Shown here in pieces: positions 42,324 to 50,810 of a stretch of 64,000 nt of DNA. Position numbers and translations under genes: made by a program. The first letter of the stretch is position 1, and the number at the start of each line of letters is the position of its first letter. The notes beneath the pieces are model-generated. The model saw only the letters and a program-made list of their open reading frames with translations. It was not told the DNA's origin and did no database searches. The stretch comes from Deltaproteobacteria bacterium (lineage in GTDB: Bacteria > Myxococcota_A > Polyangia > Nannocystales > Nannocystaceae). The stretch is taken from NCBI GenBank assembly GCA_016709225.1, contig JADJEE010000012.1:3019501-3083500 (forward strand). Reading direction: 5' to 3'.

Positions 42324-43086
42324 ATGATTGCAAGAACTGCCCAATTCGTCGGCGCCGCGAGCCTTGCCCTCGCGGTCGCCGTTTCCCCCCTGCCCAGCTT
42401 CGCCGCGCAGAGCAGCGCAGCGACCAGCAACACCACGCAGACCTGCAAGAGCGGCGAGGAGCTCTTCCGCGGGCTGTTCTACGGCGAGGGTGCTTCGGCG
42501 GCGCTGATCCGCGAGATCGCCGATCCCGGGGGCCCTCGACGCCGCGCAGACCAAGAAGTCGCGGCTGACCGTCGCGCAGTCCAAGCGCCTGCTGCAGGCG
42601 CAGCACGACAAGCTGGTGGCCGCGGGACGTACCGCCGATGCCGCGTTGGTGGCGATCGCGATCGCCGGCCTGGCGAAGCGCACCGACGACAGCGCGTTGC
42701 TCATGCAGGGCACACCGAACGCCACGGGTCTGAGTGAGGCGTCCCGGCAGATCATCGAGATGATCAAGACCCGCGATGCCACCTTCTTCGCGGGCTTCGC
42801 CGCCGACCTGCAGAGCGGCGATCCGGTGAAGGTCAATCGCGCGCTGCGCAAGGGTTGGCAGCGCAACAGCGAGATGATCCAGCTGCTCGGGGGCGGCGGC
42901 GGATCGAGTGCAGACGAGCCGGGCCACGGCGTCGATCAGGACTCGAGCGTCGTGCTGTGGATCGGCATCGCGCTGGTGTTGCTGGTCTGGATCGCGCTGC
43001 CGCTGACGACCGAGTCGTTCACCGGCCTGGCGCACGACGAAGCCGTGGCACGCCTGACGGAGAAGCTGGCATGCACGGCCCCGTGA
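42324..43086 (+). pseudogene. sdpC: SdpC-like toxin precursor gene, frameshifted
   Basis: The gene starts at ATG 42324 with GGAG 6 bases upstream and encodes a signal peptide (to PSFA). Next comes TCKSGEELFRGLFYGEGASA, which closely matches the SGEDYFRGLLFGQGEVGKLI block of B. subtilis SdpC. A run of five G (42528-42532) has one base too many: removing one G joins this frame to GALDAAQTKKSRLTVAQSKR and gives a continuous 253-residue protein. It has a long helical region and a C-terminal hydrophobic helix SVVLWIGIALVLLVWIALPL. As given, translation would leave the frame after about 68 residues. It is a true mutation or a sequencing error in a homopolymer. It overlaps sdpA by 16 bases. Confidence 0.75.
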
Positions 43087-43676
43087 CGCCGGATCGTCCG
43101 GACGTCGCGCCGAAGGACCCGGCACTGCCGGGTCCTTCGGGACCTCGCGTCCGCAGCCTCGGTCTGCTCGCGGTGGGGCTCGCATGCGCCTGGTCGGCGA
43201 TCGCGTTCTACGCCCTGCGCACGGCGTTGCCGCACAGTCCGCTCGAGCTGCCGGGCGAGCGCGCCATCGACATGCGGCGGGTGCTGCCACAGGGCTGGGG
43301 CTTCTTCACACGCGACCCACAGGAGCCGTGGCGCACGACCTACGTGCGCGACGCGGGGGGCTGGCGACCCGCCACCGATCGCCAGATGTCTGCGTCGCAG
43401 TGGTGGGGCGCCAAGCGCCTGGCCCGGCGCGTCGGCGCCGAGTCGGCCTATCTCACCGAGGAGCTGTGGGCGATCTGGTCGACGCCGTGCGAAGGTTCGC
43501 CGCTGGCGTGCCTCGATGCGATCGAGGTCGCCGAGGAGTTGGAGGCGCCGTTTCCGGGCGCGATGTTGTGTGGCGAGATCGCGATGGTCGAGCAGGCGCC
43601 GGTGCCGTTCGCCTGGCGCGAGCTCGGGGTCGTCGAGATGCCATCGCTGGTGATGAAAGTGAGGGTGAAATGCTGA
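43071..43676 (+). CDS. sdpA: SdpA-like protein
   Basis: The 201-residue protein has one membrane helix (about 29-48, SLGLLAVGLACAWSAIAFYA) and the SdpA signature LPQGWGFFTRDPQEPWRTTYV. In B. subtilis, SdpA is a soluble partner of the membrane protein SdpB, needed to process the SdpC precursor into the SDP peptide toxin. The ATG at 43071 follows GGAGAAG at 6 bases and lies inside the 3' end of the sdpC-like gene. The stop overlaps the sdpB start by 7 bases. The operon order C-A-B differs from the Bacillus A-B-C order. Confidence 0.85.
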   Translation: MHGPVTPDRPDVAPKDPALPGPSGPRVRSLGLLAVGLACAWSAIAFYALRTALPHSPLELPGERAIDMRRVLPQGWGFFTRDPQEPWRTTYVRDAGGWRPATDRQMSASQWWGAKRLARRVGAESAYLTEELWAIWSTPCEGSPLACLDAIEVAEELEAPFPGAMLCGEIAMVEQAPVPFAWRELGVVEMPSLVMKVRVKC

Positions 43677-44629
43677 ACCGCATCGGAGACTGGGTTGCTT
43701 CGCGAGTCCACGGGCGGGCGCCCTGCACGAACGTGTACGGCCTCGCGCGTACGCTGCTGGCGCTCTCGACCGCGCTCACGCTGGTGGCCAACGACACGCG
43801 CACGCTGTTCGTGCCGCTCGCGGGCATCGCCGCGACACCACCGTTTTGCCAGGGCCACGGCGCGATCGGCATCTTCTGCCTGTCGCCCGAGCTCGAGCTG
43901 GCGCGGTGGTCGGCGATCGCGATCCTCCTGGTCGTGGCGTCGGGGTGGCGGCCGCGTGTCACCGGCGTGGCCCACTGGTGGGTGGCCGCGAGCCTGCAGT
44001 GGAACGCGTCGGTGCTCGACGGGGGCGATCAGGTCTGCATGGTGCTCGCGCTCCTGCTGCTACCGCTGACCGTGCTCGATGGCCGCCGGTGGCACTGGGA
44101 TCCGCCCGCACCGATGCGCAGCGAGGCCGCGGCGCTGGTGGGTTGGTCCACCTGGATCGCCGTCCGCGTGCAGGTCGCGGCGGTCTACTACCACGCCGGC
44201 GTCGCCAAGTACGGCGTCGACGAGTGGGGCGACGGCACTGCACTTTGGTACTGGTTTCGCAATCCCACCTTCGGTGCCCCCGAGGCGCTGCAACCGATCG
44301 TGCAGCCGGTGATCGCGAGTGCCACGGCGTTGCCGTTGCTGACGTGGTCGGTGTTGGTGCTGGAGTTCCTGCTCGCGGGTGCACTCTGGATGCCGCCGGG
44401 TGCCCGGCGCGTGCTGTTCCCGCTGGGCTGTGCCCTGCACGTCGGGATCGCGCTGGTGCACGGCATCACCAGCTTCGCGCTCGCCATGATCGCGGCGCTG
44501 CTGCTGTACCTGCACGCACCCGATCGACGGTTGGCGATGCCGCGGGTGCTCGCCCGTGCCCGCGCATGGCTACGGCACCCGACGCGAGCCCCATCGGTCG
44601 CGGGGTCGGTGGTCACCGACGTGGCGTGA
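43670..44629 (+). CDS. sdpB: SdpB-like membrane protein (HTTM family)
   Basis: The 319-residue protein has about seven hydrophobic helices and begins, after an amphipathic region, with TNVYGLARTLLALSTALTLV, a strong match to the SdpB signature. An HTTM-like Tyr/His-rich motif, QVAAVYYHAGVAKYGVDEWG, lies mid-protein with WYWFRNPTF nearby. SdpB acts with SdpA in maturation of the SDP toxin. HTTM proteins are related to vitamin-K-dependent gamma-carboxylase, so a redox or modification role is possible (inference). The start overlaps the sdpA stop by 7 bases. Confidence 0.9.
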   Translation: MLNRIGDWVASRVHGRAPCTNVYGLARTLLALSTALTLVANDTRTLFVPLAGIAATPPFCQGHGAIGIFCLSPELELARWSAIAILLVVASGWRPRVTGVAHWWVAASLQWNASVLDGGDQVCMVLALLLLPLTVLDGRRWHWDPPAPMRSEAAALVGWSTWIAVRVQVAAVYYHAGVAKYGVDEWGDGTALWYWFRNPTFGAPEALQPIVQPVIASATALPLLTWSVLVLEFLLAGALWMPPGARRVLFPLGCALHVGIALVHGITSFALAMIAALLLYLHAPDRRLAMPRVLARARAWLRHPTRAPSVAGSVVTDVA

Positions 44630-44665
44630 CGACGGCGGGCCTTTGGGGGTGCAGGGGCGCGCGCG

Positions 44666-45316
44666 CTAGCGGCCCGCGGTGCGATCGGGCGCCGCCGGGC
44701 CCAGCTGCGCGCGCGTGGCATCCTCACCGGTCGCCACGGCGCGCGTGCGAGTGCGGACCGCCTCGACCGCCGCCACGATCTCGCTGGGCGTGCGCACGCC
44801 GACCACGGCGCGGTGCGTGTGCCCCTTCGCGTCGGTCCATGCCACGCGGATCGCGTTGCCACCGTCGCCGGGCATCGCGTAGAGCACCTCGCCGGTGCCG
44901 AGCTTGCGGCGGATGCCCCAGCCACCCCAGCTCGACCAGTGGTAGCGCGTGGCTTCGATGGCGGTGATGGAGGCGATGGGGATGTGCGGCCCGAAGGGGC
45001 CGTACTTCACGTCGAGGTGCGACGGCGTGACGGTCACCCGCATGACCGCGAAGGTGATCCACGCCAGCGCCAGCAGCACGAGACCGATCCCCGCCGATGC
45101 GACGGTCGCCGCCTTCAACGCGATCGCCACCGCCGCGAAGGCGATGAGCGCGTGGTAGCCCAGGCCCGGGCGCCCGCGGTGGATCGCCAGCACCTGCGCA
45201 CCGCCGACCATGTAGCGCTGCTCGAAGGCGTCGAGCTGTCGTGACGCGGACCCATCGACCGTTGCGGGGGTCGAGGGCTCGCGGGGCACGAGCGCGCGAT
45301 CGGAATCGTCGGCCAT
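44666..45316 (-). CDS. Membrane protein with PH-like domain
   Basis: The 216-residue protein has two adjacent membrane helices (about 64-100: YHALIAFAAVAIALKAATVA and IGLVLLALAWITFAVM) followed by VTVTPSHLDVKYGPFGPHIP, then SITAIEATRYHWSSWGGWGI and a beta-rich end. This is the layout of bacterial PH/bPH2-type membrane proteins. Location inner membrane, function unknown. It is convergent with sdpB (36-base gap), so it is not in that operon; an immunity role is possible only as speculation. ATG 45334 is an alternative start. Confidence 0.75.
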   Translation of the reverse strand: MADDSDRALVPREPSTPATVDGSASRQLDAFEQRYMVGGAQVLAIHRGRPGLGYHALIAFAAVAIALKAATVASAGIGLVLLALAWITFAVMRVTVTPSHLDVKYGPFGPHIPIASITAIEATRYHWSSWGGWGIRRKLGTGEVLYAMPGDGGNAIRVAWTDAKGHTHRAVVGVRTPSEIVAAVEAVRTRTRAVATGEDATRAQLGPAAPDRTAGR

Positions 45317-45403
45317 GGCGTGGACCTTGGCCATGGTCGCACGCACGCGCGCATCCACGGTCGTGAGCCGTTTGGTCGCCACGGATCGACCACTGCGACC
45401 ACG

Positions 45404-46753
45404 ATGCGTGCCCTCGGTCGCGAGCTCTCCACGTTCCTGCCGTCGCTGGCCCTGCTCGCTGGGATCGCCTGTGGCGATGGCCCCGGCGGGGCCGTGGGGG
45501 AGGGCTCGAGCGGGGGATCGACCGGCGTGGCCACCACGCAGGGCGCCACCACGACGACCGCATCGACGACCTCGGTGACCAGCGAGGGCGGCAGCTCCGG
45601 TGCCACGGACAGCACCGCCGACAGCGGTGGATCGTCGGACAGCGGCGGGCCGCCGCCGTGCGTCGGCGACGACGACTGCCCGGCGCACACCGTCTGCAAC
45701 CTCGAGACCGGTGCGTGCGTGTGCGATCCGGCGCGGACGCTGTGCCTCGAGGACGTGCCCGCGGGGCACTGGCTCGAGCTGCAGGGCACCGCGATGGCCG
45801 ACGTGTTGCCGCCCCAGGACACCGTGCCCGGCAGCCGTGCCGCGATCGTCACGGCCTGGAGCGGTGGCGTCTACGATCGCGATCGCAATCGCATGGTCGT
45901 GTGGGGTGGCGGTCATGCCGACTACGCGGGCAACGAGGTCTACGCCTTCGATCTCGAGGCGCTGGCGTGGACGCGGCTGGGCGATCCCTCGCTCGATGTC
46001 GGCGGCGACGAGGCCTCGGGCTACTACCCCGACGGCCGTCCGCGCTCGCGCCACACCTACGACTATCTCGCGTACGTGCCGGAGCTCGGGGCCATGTGCA
46101 GCATGGGCGGTGCCGGGCTGTGGATGAGCGGCCAGATCAACGTCGACAACCTCGACTGCTACGACTTCGCCACCGGGCAATGGTCGGCGCGGTCGCCCGC
46201 ACCCGAGGGCACCATCGCGGGCATCGCCGACTACGACGCCGCGACGGGCCGCATCGCCTACGTGCTCGGGCCGCAGCTGCGCTACCTCGCCACCTACGAT
46301 GTCGCCGCCGACAGCTGGACCACCCACGGCGACAACTTCACCAACGGCGGCCTCGGGCATCAGCTCACCGGTCGCGTGCATCCGAGCGCGCGTCGGTTCG
46401 TGGCGGTCGGTGGTGCGACGATCTACAGCTGGGATCTCGACGTCGCGGGCGCGGTGCAGGAGCAGGCCCTGGCGCTCGCGAACCCCCCGCCCGGCTTCGA
46501 TCGCAGCAACCCCGGGCTCGACTACGACGTCGTGCTCGACCGGCTGGTGTGGTGGGGCGGCGGCCGCAGCCTGTGGTCGATCGATCTCGACGCCATGGCC
46601 TGGGTCGAGCACCCGGCCGCGGCCGACGACGCCACCGTGCCGCCCGAGCCGATCGCCAACGGCACCTACGGCCGCTTCCGCTACGCGGTCGCCGAGGACC
46701 TCTTCGTGCTGGTCAGCGCGGTCGAGCAGAACGTCTTCGTGCGGCGGCTGTGA
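45404..46753 (+). CDS. Kelch/beta-propeller lipoprotein
   Basis: The 449-residue precursor has lipobox AGIAC (Cys near 23), a Ser/Thr/Gly spacer of about 60 residues, an EGF-like CVGDDDCPAHTVCNLETGAC, then propeller blades: GVYDRDRNRMVVWGGGHADY, VYAFDLEALAWTRLG, CYDFATGQWSARSPAP, LDRLVWWGGGRSLWSIDLD. The WGGG turns are typical of Kelch or galactose-oxidase-like propellers. No copper-site residues can be named. It should face outward from the outer membrane. Confidence 0.82.
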   Translation: MRALGRELSTFLPSLALLAGIACGDGPGGAVGEGSSGGSTGVATTQGATTTTASTTSVTSEGGSSGATDSTADSGGSSDSGGPPPCVGDDDCPAHTVCNLETGACVCDPARTLCLEDVPAGHWLELQGTAMADVLPPQDTVPGSRAAIVTAWSGGVYDRDRNRMVVWGGGHADYAGNEVYAFDLEALAWTRLGDPSLDVGGDEASGYYPDGRPRSRHTYDYLAYVPELGAMCSMGGAGLWMSGQINVDNLDCYDFATGQWSARSPAPEGTIAGIADYDAATGRIAYVLGPQLRYLATYDVAADSWTTHGDNFTNGGLGHQLTGRVHPSARRFVAVGGATIYSWDLDVAGAVQEQALALANPPPGFDRSNPGLDYDVVLDRLVWWGGGRSLWSIDLDAMAWVEHPAAADDATVPPEPIANGTYGRFRYAVAEDLFVLVSAVEQNVFVRRL

Positions 46754-46844
46754 CGGCCACCGGCCGGCCGAGCAGGGCTGTCAGGGGCCGCTTCGCGCCG
46801 AAAACTGGCCCTCGGCCGCCCGTCCATGCTTAGTCCTGCACGAG

Positions 46845-47600
46845 ATGGCGATCCTCGAGTTCGCAGGCGTCACGATGCGCTACGGCGACAAGGGTGAGCG
46901 CGACGCCGCGCTCTCCGAGGTCTCGTTCGCCATCGATGAGGGCGCGTTCGCGCTGCTGACGGGCCCTTCGGGCGCCGGCAAGAGCACGCTGCTCAAGCTC
47001 CTGCTGGCCAGCGAGCGCCCGGAGTGCGGCACGATCCGCGTCGCCGGCCGCGACATCCACCGACTGCGCCGCTCCAGCATCCCCTACCTGCGTCGCAACG
47101 TCGGCGCCGTGTTCCAGGATTTCAAGCTCCTACAGGATGCGTCGCCCCGCGAGAACGTCGCGCTGGCGCTGCAGGTGCTCGGGCTCGGGCCCACCGAGGT
47201 CGACGCACGCGCGCGCAAGAGCCTGTGCGACGTCGAGCTCGATCCCGACACCCGTCGACCCGCGCGCTGCCTCTCGGGCGGTGAGCAGCAGCGGGTCGCG
47301 ATCGCGCGCGCGCTGGCGGGCGACCCCGCGATCCTGCTGGCCGACGAGCCCACCGGCAACCTCGATCCCCGACTGTCGCGCGAGATCCTCGAGCTGCTGC
47401 AGGCCGTCCGCGCCCGCGGCACCACCGTGCTCATTGCGACCCACGATCCACTCGTGATCGATCACGTCGACGCCAGCCATCGCCTCGAGCTGGCGCGCGG
47501 ACGCCTGGTCGCCGACTCGGCCGCGGTCACGATGACCGGCGCCGAGGTCGAGGGCAGCTGCGGCGCGCTGCCGTCGCTCGAGCTGGGGGCGCTCGCATGA
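46845..47600 (+). CDS. ftsE: Cell-division ATP-binding protein FtsE
   Basis: The 251-residue ABC ATPase has GPSGAGKST (40-48), FQDFKLL, LSGGEQQRVAIARAL and LLADEPTGNLD, all hallmarks of FtsE. FtsE drives the FtsX membrane protein to activate peptidoglycan hydrolases at the septum. The C-terminal 30 residues are an extra tail. The stop overlaps the ftsX start by 4 bases (ATGA). Confidence 0.93.
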   Translation: MAILEFAGVTMRYGDKGERDAALSEVSFAIDEGAFALLTGPSGAGKSTLLKLLLASERPECGTIRVAGRDIHRLRRSSIPYLRRNVGAVFQDFKLLQDASPRENVALALQVLGLGPTEVDARARKSLCDVELDPDTRRPARCLSGGEQQRVAIARALAGDPAILLADEPTGNLDPRLSREILELLQAVRARGTTVLIATHDPLVIDHVDASHRLELARGRLVADSAAVTMTGAEVEGSCGALPSLELGALA

Positions 47601-48499
47601 TCGTGCGCAGCATCCATGCGATGCGCTACGTCGCCGCGCGCGGGCTCCGGGGCATGGCCCAGGCGCCGCTGGTGCAGCTACTCGCGATCGCGACCTTCGC
47701 AGTGTGCATGCTGCTGCTCGGCACGGTCGTGCTGGTGTGGAGCAACGCGCGCTCGATCGCCGACGAGTGGGGCGTCGACGTGCCGGTCACGGCGTACCTC
47801 GTCGACGGCGTCACGCCCGAGGCGAGCGCCGATCTGACCGCACGCATCGCCGCGCTGCCGCAGGTCGAGGCGGTCGAGCTGGTCACGCCCGAGCAGGCGA
47901 TGGCGCGGCTCGTCGACGGCCTCGGCGAAGATCCCACCCTGCTCGAGGGCCTCGAGCCCGCGGTGCTGCCGACCTCGATCGAGGTGCACGTCGCGGGCGC
48001 GCGGGTGGAGCTCGCCGACGCGTTGGCGGCGGAGCTGCGGCAGGAGCCCGACGTCGAGGATGTCGTGGCGGCGGGCCAGTGGGCCGCGCGCGCCGAGAGC
48101 CTGCTCGAGACCCTGCGTCGCATCGCGATCGGTGCGGCCGCGCTGGTGGGCTTCGCGTGCCTGACGATCGTGTGGAGCACGATTCGCCTGGCGGTCTATG
48201 CCCGTCGCGCCGAGATCCAGATCCTGCGCCTGGTCGGCGGCACCGCGTCGTTCGTGCACGGGCCGTTCGTCGTCGAGGGCCTCGTGCAGGGCACGCTGGG
48301 TGCTGCGTTCGCGGTGGCGCTGCTCTACGCGGGCTTCGACCGCGTGCAGCCCCTGCTCGAGGACGCGTTCGCGCTGGCGTTCGCTGCCGGCGGCCTGCGC
48401 TTCCTGGCGCCGTGGGAGTGCGCGACGTTGGTCGCCTTCGGGGCCGCGCTGGGTGTGCTCGGTAGCCGGGCCGCGGTCGCGCGCTACGTCGAGACGTGA
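47597..48499 (+). CDS. ftsX: Cell-division permease FtsX
   Basis: The 300-residue protein has the FtsX build: one N-terminal helix (LLAIATFAVCMLLLGTVVLVW), an extracytoplasmic domain of about 130 residues (VPVTAYLVDGVTPEASADL onward), and three C-terminal helices (from RIAIGAAALVGFACL). The domain passes ATPase strokes of FtsE to a periplasmic hydrolase activator, which is encoded next. The frame overlaps ftsE by 4 bases and the next gene by 1 base. Confidence 0.9.
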   Translation: MIVRSIHAMRYVAARGLRGMAQAPLVQLLAIATFAVCMLLLGTVVLVWSNARSIADEWGVDVPVTAYLVDGVTPEASADLTARIAALPQVEAVELVTPEQAMARLVDGLGEDPTLLEGLEPAVLPTSIEVHVAGARVELADALAAELRQEPDVEDVVAAGQWAARAESLLETLRRIAIGAAALVGFACLTIVWSTIRLAVYARRAEIQILRLVGGTASFVHGPFVVEGLVQGTLGAAFAVALLYAGFDRVQPLLEDAFALAFAAGGLRFLAPWECATLVAFGAALGVLGSRAAVARYVET

Positions 48500-49749
48500 T
48501 GCCGATGCCACGCGTGCGCACGACCCTGGGACTCACGCTCGCGCTGACGCTGGTCGGTGCCACCGGCACGGCGCTCGCGAAGCCGCGACGTGCCGCCGAG
48601 CTCGGCGCACAGCTGGTCGACACGTTGCAGCGCGAGCTCGGCTTCACGCGCTCGTCGACCGAGATCCATCGCGGGCTCGAAGCACTCGATCGCGAGCAGA
48701 CCAGCCTGCAGTACACCGCCGCGCTGCTCGACCACGCCAGCGGCGAGAGCATGCGGCGGCTGTCGGCCTATGCCGAGGGTAACGACGATCGCGAGCGGCG
48801 CATGCGGGCCCGCGGCCGCGCGCTGTACAAGCTCGCCCGCGGCGGCGCGGCACGACTCGCCTTCGGTGAGCGCTTCGGCGAGGAGGACGAGGGGGCCACC
48901 GCAGCGCGGCTGTCGCGGGCCCACAGCCTGCGCGAGCTGGTTCGCCACGATCTCGCGGAGCTGGCCTCGCATCGCCGCGCACGCATCCGCGCGCGCACCG
49001 AGCTGCTCTCGGCTGCACGCGAGCTGCAGGCGCTGTCGACCATCGGCAGCATCTACACCATGCAGGGCGAGGTGCTCGGGCGCGCCAGCGCCAGCGTCGA
49101 TCCGGCCATGGCCGGGTTGGTCGGCGCGCGCAAGCTCGCGCTGCGCCGCTCGACCCGCACCGCGCGTGCGGCCAACCGCGAGCTCATCGCGTTGGTGAAG
49201 GCCAACTGGAAGGAGCTCGAGGCCCTGCGCGGGCTCGACGGCGCGCACACCCTGCGGCGGCCGGTGGCCGGCAGCGTGGTCGGTCGCTTCGGCACCTGGC
49301 GCGATCGTCTGCTGGGCATCGACATCGTGCGCAGCGGCGTCGAGCTCACGGCAACCCGTGAGGAGCGCGTGGTCGCGATGGCGACCGGTCGCGTGGTGAT
49401 GGTGACCGAGCTACCCGAGTACGGCGAGGCCGTGGTCATCGAGCACGGTGGCGGCCAGTACAGCCTCACCGCGCGGCTGTGGAACATCGCGGTCGCGCCC
49501 GGCGACGCGGTCGAGCCCGGCACCGAGCTCGGACGCGCGGCGCCCAAGCCGATCGACGACGGGCTCGGTCCGACGGTCTACGTCGAGCTGCGTCACGGCG
49601 AGCTACCGGTCGACCCCGAGCCGTACCTGCGGCGAGCGGAGCCGGTGCGACGCAAGCGAGCGCCCGCGCGGGGCAAGCATGCTCAGCACGACGACGACGC
49701 GCTCGACGACGCCGAAGCGGACGACGAGGGCATCGAGTTCATCGAGTGA
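48499..49749 (+). CDS. EnvC-like amidase activator with degenerate LytM domain
   Basis: The product of about 416 residues has a signal peptide (GLTLALTLVGATGTALA), a long helical region (about 30-240) consistent with the EnvC coiled-coil arm, and a C-terminal LytM (M23) domain at about 250-385. The metal ligands are lost: LLGIDIV replaces HxGxDI (His to Leu), and VYVELRHG replaces the LHFE-type HxH. Such degenerate domains activate amidases rather than cut peptidoglycan. Its place directly after ftsX, with ATG overlapping the ftsX stop, supports an EnvC role. A GTG three bases upstream is an alternative start. Confidence 0.82.
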   Translation: MPMPRVRTTLGLTLALTLVGATGTALAKPRRAAELGAQLVDTLQRELGFTRSSTEIHRGLEALDREQTSLQYTAALLDHASGESMRRLSAYAEGNDDRERRMRARGRALYKLARGGAARLAFGERFGEEDEGATAARLSRAHSLRELVRHDLAELASHRRARIRARTELLSAARELQALSTIGSIYTMQGEVLGRASASVDPAMAGLVGARKLALRRSTRTARAANRELIALVKANWKELEALRGLDGAHTLRRPVAGSVVGRFGTWRDRLLGIDIVRSGVELTATREERVVAMATGRVVMVTELPEYGEAVVIEHGGGQYSLTARLWNIAVAPGDAVEPGTELGRAAPKPIDDGLGPTVYVELRHGELPVDPEPYLRRAEPVRRKRAPARGKHAQHDDDALDDAEADDEGIEFIE

Positions 49750-49786
49750 GCGGCTCGGGGTCGCGATCGGGCACGAGGCCTCGGCC

Positions 49787-50770
49787 TCACCAGTGCTCGT
49801 TGTTGTGACCCTCGGCCTCGCCGGTGTGGCAGGTGCCGTTGCAGGTCTTGGCGCCGCCGTTCCAGGTCATGTCGACGGCGGGACCGGAGAGCTTCACGTC
49901 CTTGTTGCCGTCGACGTGCAGCGTGGCGGTGAGGATGCTGTCACCCGACACGGTGTCGGTGTGGCAGTCCTGGCACTCGGCGCCCTCGTTCATGTGTCGA
50001 CGGTGCTCGCCCGACATCGAGTTGAGGTCGTTGTTCGCGGTGCCGGGATAGGCGTGGCAACCACCGCAATCGGGCGTGGCCATGTCGTGGCTGTACGAGC
50101 CGTTGTCCTGGCGACCGTTGCCGTGGCAGTAGAGGCTCGAGCAGCTGCCGCTGCCGTCGTAGCTGCCCGCGCCGCTCAGGCCCATCAAGAACGAGACCTC
50201 GCTCTGCGCCGGCGAGTCGTCGAAGACGTGGTTCATGCTGAGCACGTCGGTCGGCTTCACGTGGCACTGCGTGCAGTCGTAGGCCGGGTGGTTCTCTTCG
50301 ATGACGTGCTTGGGGTGGGCGATGAACGACAGCATCGAGACCTCGTCGATGTCGGTGATGTCGTTGGGTGGTGCGCCGGTCTGATCGAGCGAACCGCCGT
50401 GGCAGAACACGCAGTCCTCGCGCCAGCCCGCGGTGTGGCAGCTGTCGCAGTTGACCCCCGAGGTGCCGCCCGCGAGATCGCTGCCGTGGCACTCACGGCA
50501 GTCCTCGGCCTGCAGCTTGAGCGCAGGTCCGTGGGCCGACGCCATGCCGAAGCCCAGCGGGTGGTAGTTGTTGAGGCCGCCGGAGCTGTCGGCCGCGGTG
50601 GTGTCGGCCGCGGTGGTCGACGTCACCGTCGTCGAGCCGCCGCTCGACTCGGCGCCGCTTCCCATCGAGGTCGCGCTGGACGACGAGCCAGCATCGCCGC
50701 TGCCCGCGTCGGAAGGCGTCGTGCAGGCGGTGAGGCAGGCGGCGAGGGCGATGAACGCGGTGCGGGACAT
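49787..50770 (-). CDS. Multihaem c-type lipoprotein (about 8 haems)
   Basis: The 327-residue precursor has lipobox LTAC (Cys at 16), a spacer of about 50 residues, then haem motifs CRECH, CDSCH, CVFCH, CTQCH, CGGCH and CQDCH, plus two expanded motifs, CSSLYCH (CxxxxCH) and CNGTCH (CxxxCH). The AHPKHV and EHRRHMN histidines could be distal ligands. The mixed CxxxxCH/CxxCH pattern is known from extracellular electron-transfer cytochromes of deltaproteobacteria. It is the last gene of the sigma-factor operon; AAAGG lies before its ATG. An outer-membrane electron conduit is the likely role. Confidence 0.9.
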   Translation of the reverse strand: MSRTAFIALAACLTACTTPSDAGSGDAGSSSSATSMGSGAESSGGSTTVTSTTAADTTAADSSGGLNNYHPLGFGMASAHGPALKLQAEDCRECHGSDLAGGTSGVNCDSCHTAGWREDCVFCHGGSLDQTGAPPNDITDIDEVSMLSFIAHPKHVIEENHPAYDCTQCHVKPTDVLSMNHVFDDSPAQSEVSFLMGLSGAGSYDGSGSCSSLYCHGNGRQDNGSYSHDMATPDCGGCHAYPGTANNDLNSMSGEHRRHMNEGAECQDCHTDTVSGDSILTATLHVDGNKDVKLSGPAVDMTWNGGAKTCNGTCHTGEAEGHNNEHW

Positions 50771-50810
50771 GGGAACTGCCTTTCGGGGGAGTGGGACGCG
50801 TGGGGAGCGG

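Noticed and set aside
42324..43086. Programmed +1 frameshift in the sdpC-like gene
   Set aside because: There is no slippery-sequence or stop-codon context like known +1 sites. A homopolymer indel or error is more likely.
38869..43290. A 1473-codon open frame antisense to the Cys-repeat and SDP genes
   Set aside because: It crosses several genes and a terminator, and its translation is low-complexity. It reflects G+C bias.
44666..45316. Immunity gene for the SDP-like toxin
   Set aside because: The PH-type membrane protein is on the opposite strand and does not resemble SdpI. There is no evidence beyond proximity.
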